From Acidobacteriota bacterium (GTDB lineage: Bacteria > Acidobacteriota > UBA6911 > RPQK01 > JACQSY01), in assembly GCA_016211085.1 (NCBI GenBank), contig JACQSY010000015.1, forward strand, positions 36,665 to 100,664: a DNA stretch of 64,000 nucleotides. The letters are read 5' to 3'. Shown here one piece after another: positions 7,898-17,354 of the stretch (positions within the stretch are counted from its first letter, which is position 1; each line of letters begins with the position of its first letter). The translations under genes and the position numbers were made by a program. The notes beneath the pieces are model-generated. The model saw only the letters and a program-made list of their open reading frames with translations. It did not search any database and was not told the origin of the DNA.

Positions 7898-9697
7898 ATG
7901 GCAACGGAGATCCTCGAGGCCAAACTAGATAATCTGCCGGACCGGCCCGGAGTTTATCTTTTTCAGGACGGGAAGGGCGGAATTTTGTACATCGGTAAGG
8001 CCAAAAGTCTCCGGCACAGAGTTCGCTCCTATTTTCAGTCGGCGCGCGGTTTTGATCATAAGACTGAGGTTCTAAAAAGCAAGATCAGCAACCTGGAGTA
8101 TATCGTTACCGATACTGAAGTCGAGGCCCTGATCCTGGAGAGCAACCTCGTCCGAAAGAACCGGCCCAAGTTCAACGTCAACCTCAAAGACGACAAGGCT
8201 TTTCTTCACATTAAATTAACGATAAACGAGCCTTACCCGCGAGTACTGTTGACTCGCCGTGTGGAGAACGACGGAGCTCGTTACTTCGGTCCGTATCTTC
8301 CGGCGTCTCTGGCCCGCAACATCGTTAAGATCATCAATCGACATTTCCTGCTCAGGACCTGCGATATTGAAATTACCGGAGGCCTGGAACGTCCCTGTCT
8401 CGAATACCACATTAAACGCTGTTTAGGGCCCTGCGTGGCCGGGCTCTGCAGCCACGAGGAATACCAGCGGGCCGTTCAGGACGTGCTACTACTGCTCGAG
8501 GGAAAAAACGAAGAACTGGTCCGCAGCCTGACTGAGAAAATGATTCAGTCCTCCGAGCAACAGCGTTATGAGGCCGCAGCTTTTTACCGAGACCGTGTCC
8601 GTATGGTGCGGGAGCTTGCAGAACGCCAAAAGATGGTGCTGACGCGGGCTGCCGACGTGGACGTGTTCGCATATTACCGGGAAGGAACTCGTATAGCGCT
8701 TCAGCTCTTCACACTCCGCTCTGGACGCGTGGTGGGCAAGCGGGAATTTTTCTGGGAAGACCTGGAGTACTTTGTTCCTTCTCAATTCTTGCGCGATGCT
8801 CTTCAACAGTACTATCTCAGCGCAGGTTTCGTTCCCGGCGCAATTTATCTTCCAGTCGAAATCGAAGATCAGGATTTAATAGCCCGTTGGCTCAGCGGAA
8901 AGAAGAGCCGCACCGTGCACCTGCTCGTTCCCCGTCGTGGAGAAAAGCATGATCTGTTGCTGTTGGTGGAACGTAACGCGAAGATAGCTTTCGAAAACCG
9001 TTTCAAGATTCTCAAATCCGACAAGCAACGGGTGCTGGAACAGCTTCAAAAAGACCTTGAGCTTCCTCAATTGCCGCGGCGTATTGAAGCCTTCGATGTC
9101 TCCAACATTCAGGGATCCGATACTGTTGCCTCGGTGGTTGTCTGCGAAAACGGCGTGATGAAAAAAAGCGAATACCGAAAGCTGCGCATCCGTTCCGTTG
9201 AAGGACCGCACGACTTCGCCAGCGTCTATGAAGCGGTGCACCGTCGCTACCAGCGGTTGCTTGCCGAACAACGGCCCTTGCCTGACCTGATTCTGATTGA
9301 TGGGGGTACAGGACAGCTGCATTATGCCTATCAGGCTCTCTCCGAGCTCAGCATTGAGGACACACCGCTCGCCAGCCTTGCCAAACGTGAGGAGCACATT
9401 TTCCTGCAAGGACAGGACGAGCCGCTGATCTTGCCACGGACTTCAGCCGTGCTGCACCTGCTGCAGGAAATCCGGGATGAAGCGCACCGTTTTGCAGTGG
9501 GCTACCACAGGCAGCGACGTGCCATGCGAGATTTCACTTCGGAGCTGGACAAGGTCGAAGGAATTGGTGAAAAACGAAAAATAAGACTGTTGGCCAACTT
9601 TGGAAGTCTACATCGGATCCGTGAAGCCAGCGTGGAAGAACTGAAGCCATTTGTGGGTGAAAAAATTGCGCGCGCCCTCAAAGAGAAGCTGAAATAA
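7898..9697 (+). CDS. uvrC: Excinuclease ABC subunit C
   Basis: Nuclease of nucleotide excision repair (599 aa) that cuts on both sides of a lesion marked by UvrA and UvrB. It has the GIY-YIG domain at the N-terminus (PGVYLF then ILYIGKAKSLRHRV, residues 15-45), a UVR motif for UvrB contact (about 200-235), the RNase H-like endonuclease half (IEAFDVSNIQGSDTVAS, LILIDGGTGQL) and C-terminal helix-hairpin-helix motifs (VEGIGEKRKIRLLANFGS). Length is normal. Converges on tdk with an 8-bp gap. Confidence 0.96.
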   Translation: MATEILEAKLDNLPDRPGVYLFQDGKGGILYIGKAKSLRHRVRSYFQSARGFDHKTEVLKSKISNLEYIVTDTEVEALILESNLVRKNRPKFNVNLKDDKAFLHIKLTINEPYPRVLLTRRVENDGARYFGPYLPASLARNIVKIINRHFLLRTCDIEITGGLERPCLEYHIKRCLGPCVAGLCSHEEYQRAVQDVLLLLEGKNEELVRSLTEKMIQSSEQQRYEAAAFYRDRVRMVRELAERQKMVLTRAADVDVFAYYREGTRIALQLFTLRSGRVVGKREFFWEDLEYFVPSQFLRDALQQYYLSAGFVPGAIYLPVEIEDQDLIARWLSGKKSRTVHLLVPRRGEKHDLLLLVERNAKIAFENRFKILKSDKQRVLEQLQKDLELPQLPRRIEAFDVSNIQGSDTVASVVVCENGVMKKSEYRKLRIRSVEGPHDFASVYEAVHRRYQRLLAEQRPLPDLILIDGGTGQLHYAYQALSELSIEDTPLASLAKREEHIFLQGQDEPLILPRTSAVLHLLQEIRDEAHRFAVGYHRQRRAMRDFTSELDKVEGIGEKRKIRLLANFGSLHRIREASVEELKPFVGEKIARALKEKLK

Positions 9698-9705
9698 CTC
9701 TGCCC

Positions 9706-10278
9706 TCACTCGTCGCGTTCCCCCGCCGGCGCAAAACAATGCCGGCAACGGGGCTCGTAAGCTCCCTCAGCTCCCACTAATATCTGCTCCCCGCTGCGCA
9801 CCAGCCGCTGGCTGTAGTTGGCAGGGCGGCCGCACTTCATACAAATGGCCAGCGTCTTCGTTATATACTCAGCAATCGCCAGCAGTTCCGGCATGGGGGG
9901 AAACGGCCGGCCGCGAAAATCTTTGTCCAGGCCCGCTATGATGACTCGTTTGCCGTCATTCGCCAGCCGATCGCAAACCCGAACGATCTCAGCGTCAAAA
10001 AACTGTGCCTCATCAATTCCCACGACCTCCGTGGAGCTGAGCACTGCACTCAGGATCTCTCTCGCAGAGTCCACAGATTGAGAGGCGATTCTCAACTCGC
10101 TGTGGGAGACGATGTGACTCTCAGAAAAACGGTTGTCAACTTTCGGTTTGAATATCTGCACCTGCTGCTTTGCAATCTGGGCACGCCGGAGCCGACGTAT
10201 CAACTCTTCACTTTTGCCGGAAAACATGCTGCCGCAGATAACTTCAATCCAGCCGGACCAACTGTGAACCGTGTCCAT
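9706..10278 (-). CDS. tdk: Thymidine kinase
   Basis: Type II thymidine kinase (190 aa) of the pyrimidine salvage pathway. The P-loop CGSMFSGKS is at the N-terminus, the DEAQFFD motif in the middle, and a structural zinc site is formed by CMKCG and CRHC near the C-terminus. The second gene of a pair, 54 bp downstream of the DUF84 NTPase, with which it shares a nucleotide-metabolism theme. Confidence 0.94.
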   Translation of the reverse strand: MDTVHSWSGWIEVICGSMFSGKSEELIRRLRRAQIAKQQVQIFKPKVDNRFSESHIVSHSELRIASQSVDSAREILSAVLSSTEVVGIDEAQFFDAEIVRVCDRLANDGKRVIIAGLDKDFRGRPFPPMPELLAIAEYITKTLAICMKCGRPANYSQRLVRSGEQILVGAEGAYEPRCRHCFAPAGERDE

Positions 10279-10332
10279 GGAAATAACAAAAAACGCCGCA
10301 GCAATGGCGAAACCGTATTTGTCCCTGGTGAA

Positions 10333-10908
10333 TTAATCGTAGGCTTGCGGATTATAAAATGGCGCAAAAGCCGCAATCAAGGCGATTACAAAGGAGTGTT
10401 TTCGAGTGATCAGGTCATCTGTCAGCACACCCCAGGTACCCTGCATACTGCGCACGTTGCTCTGGCGGCTGAAGCGATCAATGACGATGCCAAGCTCGAT
10501 TCCCCGGTCGACAACCGGATCAGCCAGTGCGGAGGGGACGTAGATTCCGCCGCCGTGTCCAAAATAACCTCGATGGCCATCGGAAACATAAGCCCAGCTT
10601 TCCAGAAAAACCTGCCGACGCGGCCCTTGCAAGCTGATGATGTTAAATCCTCCTTCAAGCCCTACGTAAAAATCTGCCTCCGCTTTTTCCTTCTTCAGCT
10701 GCAGAGTTAATGATTCCACCCGTTCCTGGGCTCCCCTCATGAGCTCCTGAGCCGAAAGAGGCATGTGGTGGGAGGTGGCGGGAACATCGTAATGAAGAAA
10801 CTGGATTGTCTCCCGAGGATCGTCGATGATTCTTGAGCCGAACAAGGCCCAAGCTTCCCGTATGGCTTCGATCTTAGGTTCGCGCGAACTGGCGAGTGCG
10901 ATTCTCAC
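10333..10908 (-). CDS. DUF84 family NTPase (YjjX-like inosine/xanthosine triphosphatase)
   Basis: Likely house-cleaning phosphatase (191 aa) removing non-canonical nucleotides such as ITP and XTP. The start (RIALASSREPKIEAIREAW), the central YVGLEGG and the end segment (GTWGVLTDDLITRKHSF) match the family. Two in-frame GTG codons compete as start. I prefer 10908, because a TACAAT at 10923-10918 would place transcription start beyond the GTG at 10914. Paired with tdk downstream. Confidence 0.75.
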   Translation of the reverse strand: MRIALASSREPKIEAIREAWALFGSRIIDDPRETIQFLHYDVPATSHHMPLSAQELMRGAQERVESLTLQLKKEKAEADFYVGLEGGFNIISLQGPRRQVFLESWAYVSDGHRGYFGHGGGIYVPSALADPVVDRGIELGIVIDRFSRQSNVRSMQGTWGVLTDDLITRKHSFVIALIAAFAPFYNPQAYD

Positions 10909-10917
10909 AACCACTCG

Positions 10918-10923
10918 ATTGTA
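10918..10923 (-). promoter_or_regulatory. -10 box of the DUF84 NTPase gene
   Basis: TACAAT on the minus strand, 9 nt before the GTG at 10908. No -35 box is obvious and no ribosome binding site is present, consistent with a leaderless mRNA. Confidence 0.35.
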
Positions 10924-11025
10924 GCGGCGGGCTCTGTCATTCGAGCCGCTGTGAGCGATTCATCAGTGGCTGCTGCGGTTGCCGGCTTTTAGCCAACCTA
11001 CTGCGGCTTCACGCCCGACTCCTTG

Positions 11026-11835
11026 CTACTCTTGTTGTCTATCATTGCCTGCAAACCGTCCCGATAAGATTTCTTTCATCTGATCATGGATTCGGCCGTT
11101 GGTCGCCAGGAGTTCACGATGGTATATAGAGTACTCACTTCCTTCAAAAAGTGAGACGCGGCCTCCCGCTTCCTCTACAATGAGCTTTCCTGCCGCTACG
11201 TCCCATGGATTCAAGCTCAGCTCCCACATCCCGTCGAACCTTCCGCAGGCCACATAACATAGATCCAGAGCGGCCGATCCATCACGGCGCACGGCACGCG
11301 CACTCATGATGAAACGGTTAAAGTATTCAAGATTCTCCAGCATGCTGTCGCGATCGTAAGAAAACCCGGTGCAAACCAGACTGTCCTCCAGCAAAGGTTT
11401 GCTGGAAACCTGAATCCTCCTGCCGTTTAAAACCGCTCCTTGTTGATAGTGTGCGCTGAAGAGTTCTTGCTTAACAGGATCATAGACCACCCCAAATATG
11501 ATCCTTCCCTGATACTCCAGAGCAATAGAGACCGCAAAAAGGGGATAGCCGTGCGCATAGTTCGTGGTTCCGTCCAGGGGATCGATCACCCACTTGTAAG
11601 GCGCAGGCCCCCCAAGGGTACCCTGTTCTTCCGCGAGAATCTGATGTTCGGGAAATTCCCCCTGGATTCGACTCAAAATGAGCTGTTCGGATTGCAGATC
11701 CATCTCAGTAACCAAGTTAATCCGTCCCTTTTTACTGATTTGGAATCCTGAAGATAGATTTTTGACAAGCAGTTTCCCTGCGTCACGAGCCGCTTCCACT
11801 GCCACATCGAACATCCGGGTTAACTGATCACGCAT
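11026..11835 (-). CDS. suhB: Inositol-1-monophosphatase family protein
   Basis: Mg2+-dependent phosphatase (269 aa) of the IMPase superfamily, acting on inositol or related sugar phosphates. Metal-binding motif 1 (WVIDPLDGTTNYAHG) and motif 2 (NPWDVAAGKLIVEEAGG) are both complete, and the EEQ that supplies the upstream acidic ligand is present. SuhB also serves in rRNA transcription complexes in Enterobacteria, which cannot be judged here. Last gene of the radA-PIN-ispD-ispF-suhB run, 19 bp after ispF. Confidence 0.88.
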   Translation of the reverse strand: MRDQLTRMFDVAVEAARDAGKLLVKNLSSGFQISKKGRINLVTEMDLQSEQLILSRIQGEFPEHQILAEEQGTLGGPAPYKWVIDPLDGTTNYAHGYPLFAVSIALEYQGRIIFGVVYDPVKQELFSAHYQQGAVLNGRRIQVSSKPLLEDSLVCTGFSYDRDSMLENLEYFNRFIMSARAVRRDGSAALDLCYVACGRFDGMWELSLNPWDVAAGKLIVEEAGGRVSLFEGSEYSIYHRELLATNGRIHDQMKEILSGRFAGNDRQQE

Positions 11836-11854
11836 AGACCTACAGGCGGCCCTT

Positions 11855-12343
11855 TCATCGGGGTTCTAACTCCACCAATAGGGCCACTGCCTGGACTGCT
11901 ATGCCTTCTCGGCGGCCAATGGTTCCTTTCCCTTCCATGGTGGTGGCTTTGATAGAGATGCGGTCGGGCTTCAAGAAGAGTACGCGCTCCAGGTTGGCCT
12001 TGATTGCAGACGTATAGGGATGGATTTTAGGTTCTTCTGCAATCACCATCACGTCGACGTTAACAACCCCAAATCCCTTCCCTCGAATTAAGCGATAGGC
12101 TTTTTCCAGGATCAAGAGACTGGAAAGGCCGGCGTATTGAGGATCAGTATTCGGAAAATAGTTTCCAATATCGCTAAATCCCGCCGCGCCGAGCAGCGCG
12201 TCGGCTACCGCATGAAGCAAGACGTCGCCATCGGAGTGTCCTGCCAAACCCGAAGCGTGCGCAATCTGTACCCCTCCCAACATCAGCTTGCGTCCGGTTT
12301 CAAAAGGATGAAAATCGTAGCCTAAACCGATGCGATAACTCAT
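11855..12343 (-). CDS. ispF: 2-C-methyl-D-erythritol 2,4-cyclodiphosphate synthase
   Basis: Fifth enzyme of the MEP isoprenoid pathway (162 aa), forming MEcPP. The N-terminus (GLGYDFHPF) carries the zinc-binding Asp and His, followed by AHASGLAGHSDGDVLLHA with further active-site residues and GFSDIG. Its ATG overlaps the ispD stop by 4 bp (ATGA), so translation is probably coupled. With ispD here and ispE at 24.6 kb, three MEP enzymes lie in the window. Confidence 0.95.
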   Translation of the reverse strand: MSYRIGLGYDFHPFETGRKLMLGGVQIAHASGLAGHSDGDVLLHAVADALLGAAGFSDIGNYFPNTDPQYAGLSSLLILEKAYRLIRGKGFGVVNVDVMVIAEEPKIHPYTSAIKANLERVLFLKPDRISIKATTMEGKGTIGRREGIAVQAVALLVELEPR

Positions 12344-12990
12344 TTTCTTTCCAGATCACTTCTCCACGTAATCTTCACGTTACCCGGGTCTCCTGGGACC
12401 ACGTGGACGGGAAAACCGAGCCGTTCGATCAGCATTGATTCATCCGTTGCGTAAAAACCCTCGCTGATCGCTCGAGCAAATGCATCCTCAAGCAGACGGC
12501 GCTGAAAACCTTGAGGAGTCTGTGAAAGGTACAGGTGTTCCCGTTTTAAAGTGCGAATGACACGACTGTTTCGTACCTCTTTCACGGTGTCAGACACAGG
12601 GATGCAAGGAACACACGCCTGATGGAGACGTGTCCCCTCAACGACTCGAACAACGAGGTCGGGAGAAAAAAACGGACGAGCTGCATCGTGCACGAGCACT
12701 ATGTCGACTTCAGGAACAAGTTGGCACAGGCCATTGTAGACGGAGTCCTGGCGCTTCTCTCCCCCCCTGGCGATGGTAATTTTTTCTGAAAAAGGAAGAG
12801 ATTGAATCTCGGTCCTCACCGGCTCCAGCCACCCGTCCGAGACCACCAGGACGCACTGCGACACCAATGCACACAGCCGATCCAATGAATGTAAGTAGAT
12901 CGATTTGCCCTGACTTCTCAGGAACTGTTTGGGGATTTCAGAACCGAAGCGCGATCCAGTCCCGGCAGCGGCAACAACCACTCCAATCAA
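12340..12990 (-). CDS. ispD: 2-C-methyl-D-erythritol 4-phosphate cytidylyltransferase
   Basis: Third MEP-pathway enzyme (216 aa), coupling CTP to MEP. The glycine-rich nucleotide loop ([19 protein letters not shown]) and the DAARPF motif are intact. Start and stop overlap its neighbours by 4 bp on each side, making a tight PIN-ispD-ispF unit. Confidence 0.95.
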   Translation of the reverse strand: MIGVVVAAAGTGSRFGSEIPKQFLRSQGKSIYLHSLDRLCALVSQCVLVVSDGWLEPVRTEIQSLPFSEKITIARGGEKRQDSVYNGLCQLVPEVDIVLVHDAARPFFSPDLVVRVVEGTRLHQACVPCIPVSDTVKEVRNSRVIRTLKREHLYLSQTPQGFQRRLLEDAFARAISEGFYATDESMLIERLGFPVHVVPGDPGNVKITWRSDLERK

Positions 12991-14021
12991 AGCCGCGTTA
13001 TCCTCTCGCGCTCATACTCTCCGCGTTGGGGCATCTCCCCGTTTGACTGGTACTTCCCGAAGATCATTTTACCGGCGGTGGTCTGAAGCACACTGGTGAC
13101 CATCACATCCACGGTGCGCCCGATCATTCTTCGGGCGTTGTCCACCACCACCATGGTGCCGTCATCCAGGTAGGCCACGCCCTGGTTGTATTCCTTACCC
13201 TCTTTCAGAATGAAAACCCGCATCGTCTCGCCGGGAAGAACCACCGGTTTGATTGCGTTGGCGAGCTCGTTGATGTTGAGCACTTCAACGCCGCGAAGCT
13301 GAGCCACCTTGTTCAAATTAAAATCATTGGTCATGATCTTGGCCCCGCGTTCTTTAGCGAGCTCAATCAGTTTCATGTCGACTTCTTTGATTTCAGGATA
13401 GTCCTGCTCAACGATTTGCACCTCGATATTGGAATTCTTCTGAATCTTCTGAAGAATGTCCAAACCGCGGCGCCCTCGGTTGCGTTTCATGGAATCGGCT
13501 GAATCGGCGACCAACTGCAATTCCCTCAGGACGAATTGCGGAATCAGCAGCTGACCATCGAGAAACCCAGTCTCCACGATATCCGCCACACGGCCATCTA
13601 TGATGACGCTGGTGTCAAGCAGCTTGGAGGCTTTCTTGGTAGCGCGGTCCAAAAACAAGCCGCCAAAGCTCAAGTTAAGCATCTCCCCTTTTACAATCCC
13701 CATGACCAGCCCCACATAGGTCATGGCGGCCAGGATGAGCACCTGCAAAAAAGTAACTGTCTGGTCGTCTAGAAAAACCATACGGTGAATGATAAGGCTG
13801 ATGAGACTGGCCCCCAGAATACCTAACAAGGAACCCAGGGCAGCACCTACAAGAGCTTTAGGGGAGGTATGCCGCACGCTGATTTCGAAAATTATGATAG
13901 CAATGGATAGAAACAATCCAGCGAGCAGCGCTACTTGAGGGGCGAGACCAAAGGGTTTCAGGTAGAATGTGGCAGCGGTGAACGTGATCGCGAAAAGAGT
14001 TCGTATCAGCCACAATCGCAT
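12987..14021 (-). CDS. Membrane-anchored PIN/TRAM domain protein, YacL type
   Basis: Predicted membrane-tethered RNase (344 aa). Four hydrophobic segments span about residues 1-115, then a PIN domain ([26 protein letters not shown] hold its acidic residues, about 140-260) and a C-terminal TRAM-like RNA-binding domain (about 275-335). This is the layout of Bacillus YacL, also next to ispD/ispF in many genomes. I chose the ATG at 14021, since AAAGGAGG lies 5-6 nt upstream; a GTG two codons earlier would sit inside the spacer. Confidence 0.88.
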   Translation of the reverse strand: MRLWLIRTLFAITFTAATFYLKPFGLAPQVALLAGLFLSIAIIIFEISVRHTSPKALVGAALGSLLGILGASLISLIIHRMVFLDDQTVTFLQVLILAAMTYVGLVMGIVKGEMLNLSFGGLFLDRATKKASKLLDTSVIIDGRVADIVETGFLDGQLLIPQFVLRELQLVADSADSMKRNRGRRGLDILQKIQKNSNIEVQIVEQDYPEIKEVDMKLIELAKERGAKIMTNDFNLNKVAQLRGVEVLNINELANAIKPVVLPGETMRVFILKEGKEYNQGVAYLDDGTMVVVDNARRMIGRTVDVMVTSVLQTTAGKMIFGKYQSNGEMPQRGEYERERITRL

Positions 14022-14169
14022 AAGCACCTCCTTTCAGCGGCGTGTGCCGCAAGGCGAGAGTCTGGCTCATAACAGTTACAAAAAATGTATGATAGCTTAT
14101 TCTAGTTTTTTCGGAAGAGCCGTGTCTAGCTGAACACGATTCCGCCGTAGGACGGAAACCCGTGGAATT

Positions 14170-15519
14170 TCAGAAGAGAGCGTCGAAAGCATCTTGAACG
14201 GAGGAAACAGCCTGTATTCTTAAGGGCTCAACCGGCCCCGAGAGGGGAAGGTTGCCGTGGGGAAGCATTACCCAGTCGAAGCCCATGGCCAGCGCCTCTT
14301 TGAGACGCGTCTGCGCAAAGCTCACTGCACGCACCTCGCCGGCCAGCCCTACCTCACCAAAAACCACGCTGCGGAACCCGATGGGCTGGTTGCGAAAACT
14401 GGACACGATGGCCGCGACTACAGCAAGATCAATTGCGGGTTCCTGCAAAGCCAGTCCGCCGACTACATTCACATAAATATCACTGCCGGATAACTGTAAT
14501 CCCACCCGCTTTTCCAGCATCGCTAGCAGAAGTGCGATTCGACTAGGATCAACTCCATTTCCCATCCTTCGGCCGGTTCCATAAGCGCTGTGGCTTACCA
14601 GCGCTTGCAATTCGGCAAGGATCGGTCGAGAGCCTTGCATTGCGCAAACCACTACAGAGCCGGCCGCGCTTTCGGGACGTTCGGAGAGAAACAGTCCGGA
14701 AGGATTCTCCACACACAACAAACCGCGGCTGGACATCTCGAAGATGCCTAATTCGTTAGAAGGCCCAAACCGATTCTTTACCGCGCGCACTATTTTTTGG
14801 TTCTGGTGACGGTCACCCTCAAAATAAAGAACCACATCCACAATGTGTTCCAGTGCCTTGGGTCCGGCAAGAGAGCCCTCTTTAGTGATGTGGCCAATGA
14901 GGAAAACCGCGATATTTTGTTGCTTGGCAAAGGAAAGAAACTGTGCAGCGCACTCGCGGACCTGGCCCATAGTGCCCGGAATTGACTCCAACTTCTCCGT
15001 GCTGACCGTTTGGATTGAGTCTACGATGAGAATCTGTGGCTGAAGAGCCTCCACTTCTGTAAAAATCGCTTCCAGGGAAGTCTCTGCCACCAAAAAAAGA
15101 TTCCGGCCTTGAACACCCAGGCGTTCGCCTCTTAGCTTGATTTGCTGGATGGATTCCTCGCCGGCAATGTAAAGCGTCTTCAGACCCTGAGCGGAAAGTG
15201 ACTCAGCAATCTGGAGAAGTAGTGTCGATTTACCGATGCCCGGTTCACCGCCCAATAGGACCAGTGACCCCGGAACCAACCCTCCGCCGAGGACCCGGTC
15301 AAACTCCACATTGCGCGTAGTAATCCGCTCGACTTTCTCCTGTTGCACGGTGGGATATTCCAGCACCGGCGATGAATTTCGCACCCGCCTCAGCGGCCGA
15401 TCGCTTTCCGTGAGGAAGCTATTCCACTCGCCGCAGCCCGGGCAGCGACCCAGCCATTTTTGTGAGCGGAATCCACAAAGCTGGCACACATAAACTGTTT
15501 TTGCGGAAGGTGTCTGCAT
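14170..15519 (-). CDS. radA: DNA repair protein RadA
   Basis: RecA-like branch-migration helicase (449 aa) in recombinational repair. It has the N-terminal four-cysteine zinc finger (CQLC and CPGC), Walker A (GGEPGIGKSTLL), the RadA-specific KNRFG motif and a C-terminal Lon-protease-like domain (about 300-449) with the catalytic Ser absent, as usual. First clear gene of the run down to suhB, 148 bp before the PIN/TRAM gene. Confidence 0.96.
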   Translation of the reverse strand: MQTPSAKTVYVCQLCGFRSQKWLGRCPGCGEWNSFLTESDRPLRRVRNSSPVLEYPTVQQEKVERITTRNVEFDRVLGGGLVPGSLVLLGGEPGIGKSTLLLQIAESLSAQGLKTLYIAGEESIQQIKLRGERLGVQGRNLFLVAETSLEAIFTEVEALQPQILIVDSIQTVSTEKLESIPGTMGQVRECAAQFLSFAKQQNIAVFLIGHITKEGSLAGPKALEHIVDVVLYFEGDRHQNQKIVRAVKNRFGPSNELGIFEMSSRGLLCVENPSGLFLSERPESAAGSVVVCAMQGSRPILAELQALVSHSAYGTGRRMGNGVDPSRIALLLAMLEKRVGLQLSGSDIYVNVVGGLALQEPAIDLAVVAAIVSSFRNQPIGFRSVVFGEVGLAGEVRAVSFAQTRLKEALAMGFDWVMLPHGNLPLSGPVEPLRIQAVSSVQDAFDALF

Positions 15520-15548
15520 TCTCTAAACAAGACAGAGCACTATCGCAC

Positions 15549-15740
15549 TTAGTACCCCCATTCATCAATAGCGTGACGTTGGTTGCGAGGGCGACGGCGG
15601 CCAGAAGCGGGACGACGAGGCGATGCCAGACCCATCGGCGAGGAGGAGTAACCATAAGATGGCTGCCGTACCGCCGCAACCCTTCGGGTAAGTGCAGGTT
15701 GCGGGAGATCTCTGCGCCGCTCGTCGTCGACGATGTACAT
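15549..15740 (-). CDS. Possible small basic protein (63 aa)
   Basis: I do not recognise this frame. Its ATG is preceded by an exceptionally good ribosome binding site (GAGGAGGAGG, 7 nt upstream), and a TACAAT lies about 85 nt further upstream (15830-15825). The product is Arg/Pro-rich without a clear domain. A second frame over the same bases encodes a hydrophobic stretch (RLVVPLLAAVALATNVTLL), so a frameshift in a small membrane protein is another option. GC is higher than in the neighbours. Confidence 0.25.
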   Translation of the reverse strand: MYIVDDERRRDLPQPALTRRVAAVRQPSYGYSSSPMGLASPRRPASGRRRPRNQRHAIDEWGY

Positions 15741-15892
15741 CACATCGCCTCCTCCTCTGTCCTTGACCTCGCCTCGCAAGCCCCACACGCAAACGTTACA
15801 GTATTCGTGAAATGGGGTGCTTAGATTGTACGGCGTGCTTGCCGACCTCCTCTGGCGACACTCAGACCTTGCATGAAACCCGGGCATAGAGA
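15741..15892. other. Spacer between thioesterase and small ORF
   Basis: The 373-bp gap between the thioesterase stop and radA holds only the weak small frame at 15549-15740, its ribosome binding site and a possible -10 box (15830-15825, minus). No terminator or RNA gene is visible. Confidence 0.3.
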
Positions 15893-16327
15893 TCACCGTC
15901 CCGATAGCAATGTGTAATATTTCGCGGGCATTCTTGCAGGACGTCCCTCCCCATTGACAACCAGGTGCTTCGTAAAACCGTCCGCATATACGACCGACTG
16001 GCTGCAGTCCCGCAGCTCGTAAGCGAACTTTATCAATCGCGTGTGGCATTCGCTTAAGCGTGTACGGACAATAAACTCCATGTCATAACGAAGCGGCGCC
16101 CGGTAACGGCAAAAAGACTCAACCACCATGAAATATGTCTCTTTTTCCCGCTCCATCTCGTCGTAGGTAAATCCGCGACTTCGGCAAAACTCGCTCCTCC
16201 CCACCTCAAACCAGACCAAATAGCTTGCATAATAAGCAACTCGCATCTGGTCTGTTTCCGCATACCGAACACGCAGGGGAAAATCAACGTAACCAGGAAA
16301 CTGCACGTCTTCACTGTTCATTGACAT
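15893..16327 (-). CDS. Acyl-CoA thioester hydrolase, YbgC/FadM family
   Basis: Hotdog-fold thioesterase (144 aa). The first strand and helix (RVRYAETDQMRVAYYASY) hold the catalytic Asp of the 4-hydroxybenzoyl-CoA thioesterase family. The substrate is not evident. The start overlaps the end of alr by 17 bp; a second ATG at 16321 is equally possible. Placed in a dnaB-alr-thioesterase run with overlapping ends. Confidence 0.82.
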   Translation of the reverse strand: MSMNSEDVQFPGYVDFPLRVRYAETDQMRVAYYASYLVWFEVGRSEFCRSRGFTYDEMEREKETYFMVVESFCRYRAPLRYDMEFIVRTRLSECHTRLIKFAYELRDCSQSVVYADGFTKHLVVNGEGRPARMPAKYYTLLSGR

Positions 16328-17354
16328 AAACCCGTTGGACCCGCTGTCCGATTGAGGTCAGCACCTCGTAAGGAATGGTTTGCAGTTTCCGTGCCACCTG
16401 GTGGGCTGACAACGGTGAATCGACTTCGTTTTCCAGCAGAGCGACTTCTTCTCCAGGTTCAGCTTCGGGAATATCAGTCAAATCGACGGCTGTCAAATCC
16501 ATACTGATCCTGCCGGCTATCGGCGCCAGCCGGCTCCGTACTCGGACGGCACCAGCGTTTGATAGAAGCCGGTTGTAACCATCGGCATATCCAACCGGCA
16601 GGACGCCGACCCGGCTGTCACGTTTGGCCACAAATGTCCGCCCATAGCCCACACTCTCCCCACCTGGTACATCACGCAGCGAAAAAATGACCGTTTTCCA
16701 TGACAAAACCGGCAACACATAATCAATTTCTGGACAGGGTGGGATCCCGTATAAAGCAAGGCCGATGCGCACAGCATCCAGATGCGACTCGGGATAGCGC
16801 AATCCGGCACTATCACTGATATGTCGCCGGCATTTGGCGCCGCTGGTTGCCTCAAGAAAACGCTGAAGCTGCAATTCAGAGAAGGCCCTGTTGGTTCCCG
16901 AAGCTGCGAAATGTGAAAAGACACCTTGCACCCTGCCTCCGATCTTCTTAAGGAAGGCCGGCGCTTCCTGCCACGGAATTCCCAGCCGGTTCAGACCGGT
17001 GTCGATCTTGACCTCAATTTTGACAGGTGCAGGCGGAACGCGTTCATCAAAGACACTTGCTGTCAGGTCGTATTCGAGGAAAGTCCTCTCGTCTCCCTCT
17101 GGACAACCGCCGAGTACCAGAATGGATGAATTGGGTACGAACTGGCGCAGTTCAATAGCTTCTTCCAGAGTGGCCACGGTGAAGTTACGAATACCATCCC
17201 GGTAAAGCCGATGCGCCACTCCGGCCACGCCATGGCCATATGCGTTGGCTTTGACCACGGCAATAATATCCGTGGACGTCTGAAGGTGAGCACGGATGTT
17301 CTCGATATTGTGCGTCAGGCGAGGCAGAGAGATTTCAGCCCAGGATCGACTCAT
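16311..17354 (-). CDS. alr: Alanine racemase
   Basis: PLP enzyme (347 aa) making D-alanine for peptidoglycan. The PLP-lysine motif AVVKANAYGHG is near the N-terminus, and the C-terminal domain has GYGRTFV and VLPVGYADGYNR, then SMDLTAVDL. Its ATG overlaps the dnaB stop (ATGA), an arrangement often seen after rplI-dnaB. Functionally linked with the PBP at the window start, though distant. Confidence 0.95.
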   Translation of the reverse strand: MSRSWAEISLPRLTHNIENIRAHLQTSTDIIAVVKANAYGHGVAGVAHRLYRDGIRNFTVATLEEAIELRQFVPNSSILVLGGCPEGDERTFLEYDLTASVFDERVPPAPVKIEVKIDTGLNRLGIPWQEAPAFLKKIGGRVQGVFSHFAASGTNRAFSELQLQRFLEATSGAKCRRHISDSAGLRYPESHLDAVRIGLALYGIPPCPEIDYVLPVLSWKTVIFSLRDVPGGESVGYGRTFVAKRDSRVGVLPVGYADGYNRLLSNAGAVRVRSRLAPIAGRISMDLTAVDLTDIPEAEPGEEVALLENEVDSPLSAHQVARKLQTIPYEVLTSIGQRVQRVYVNEQ

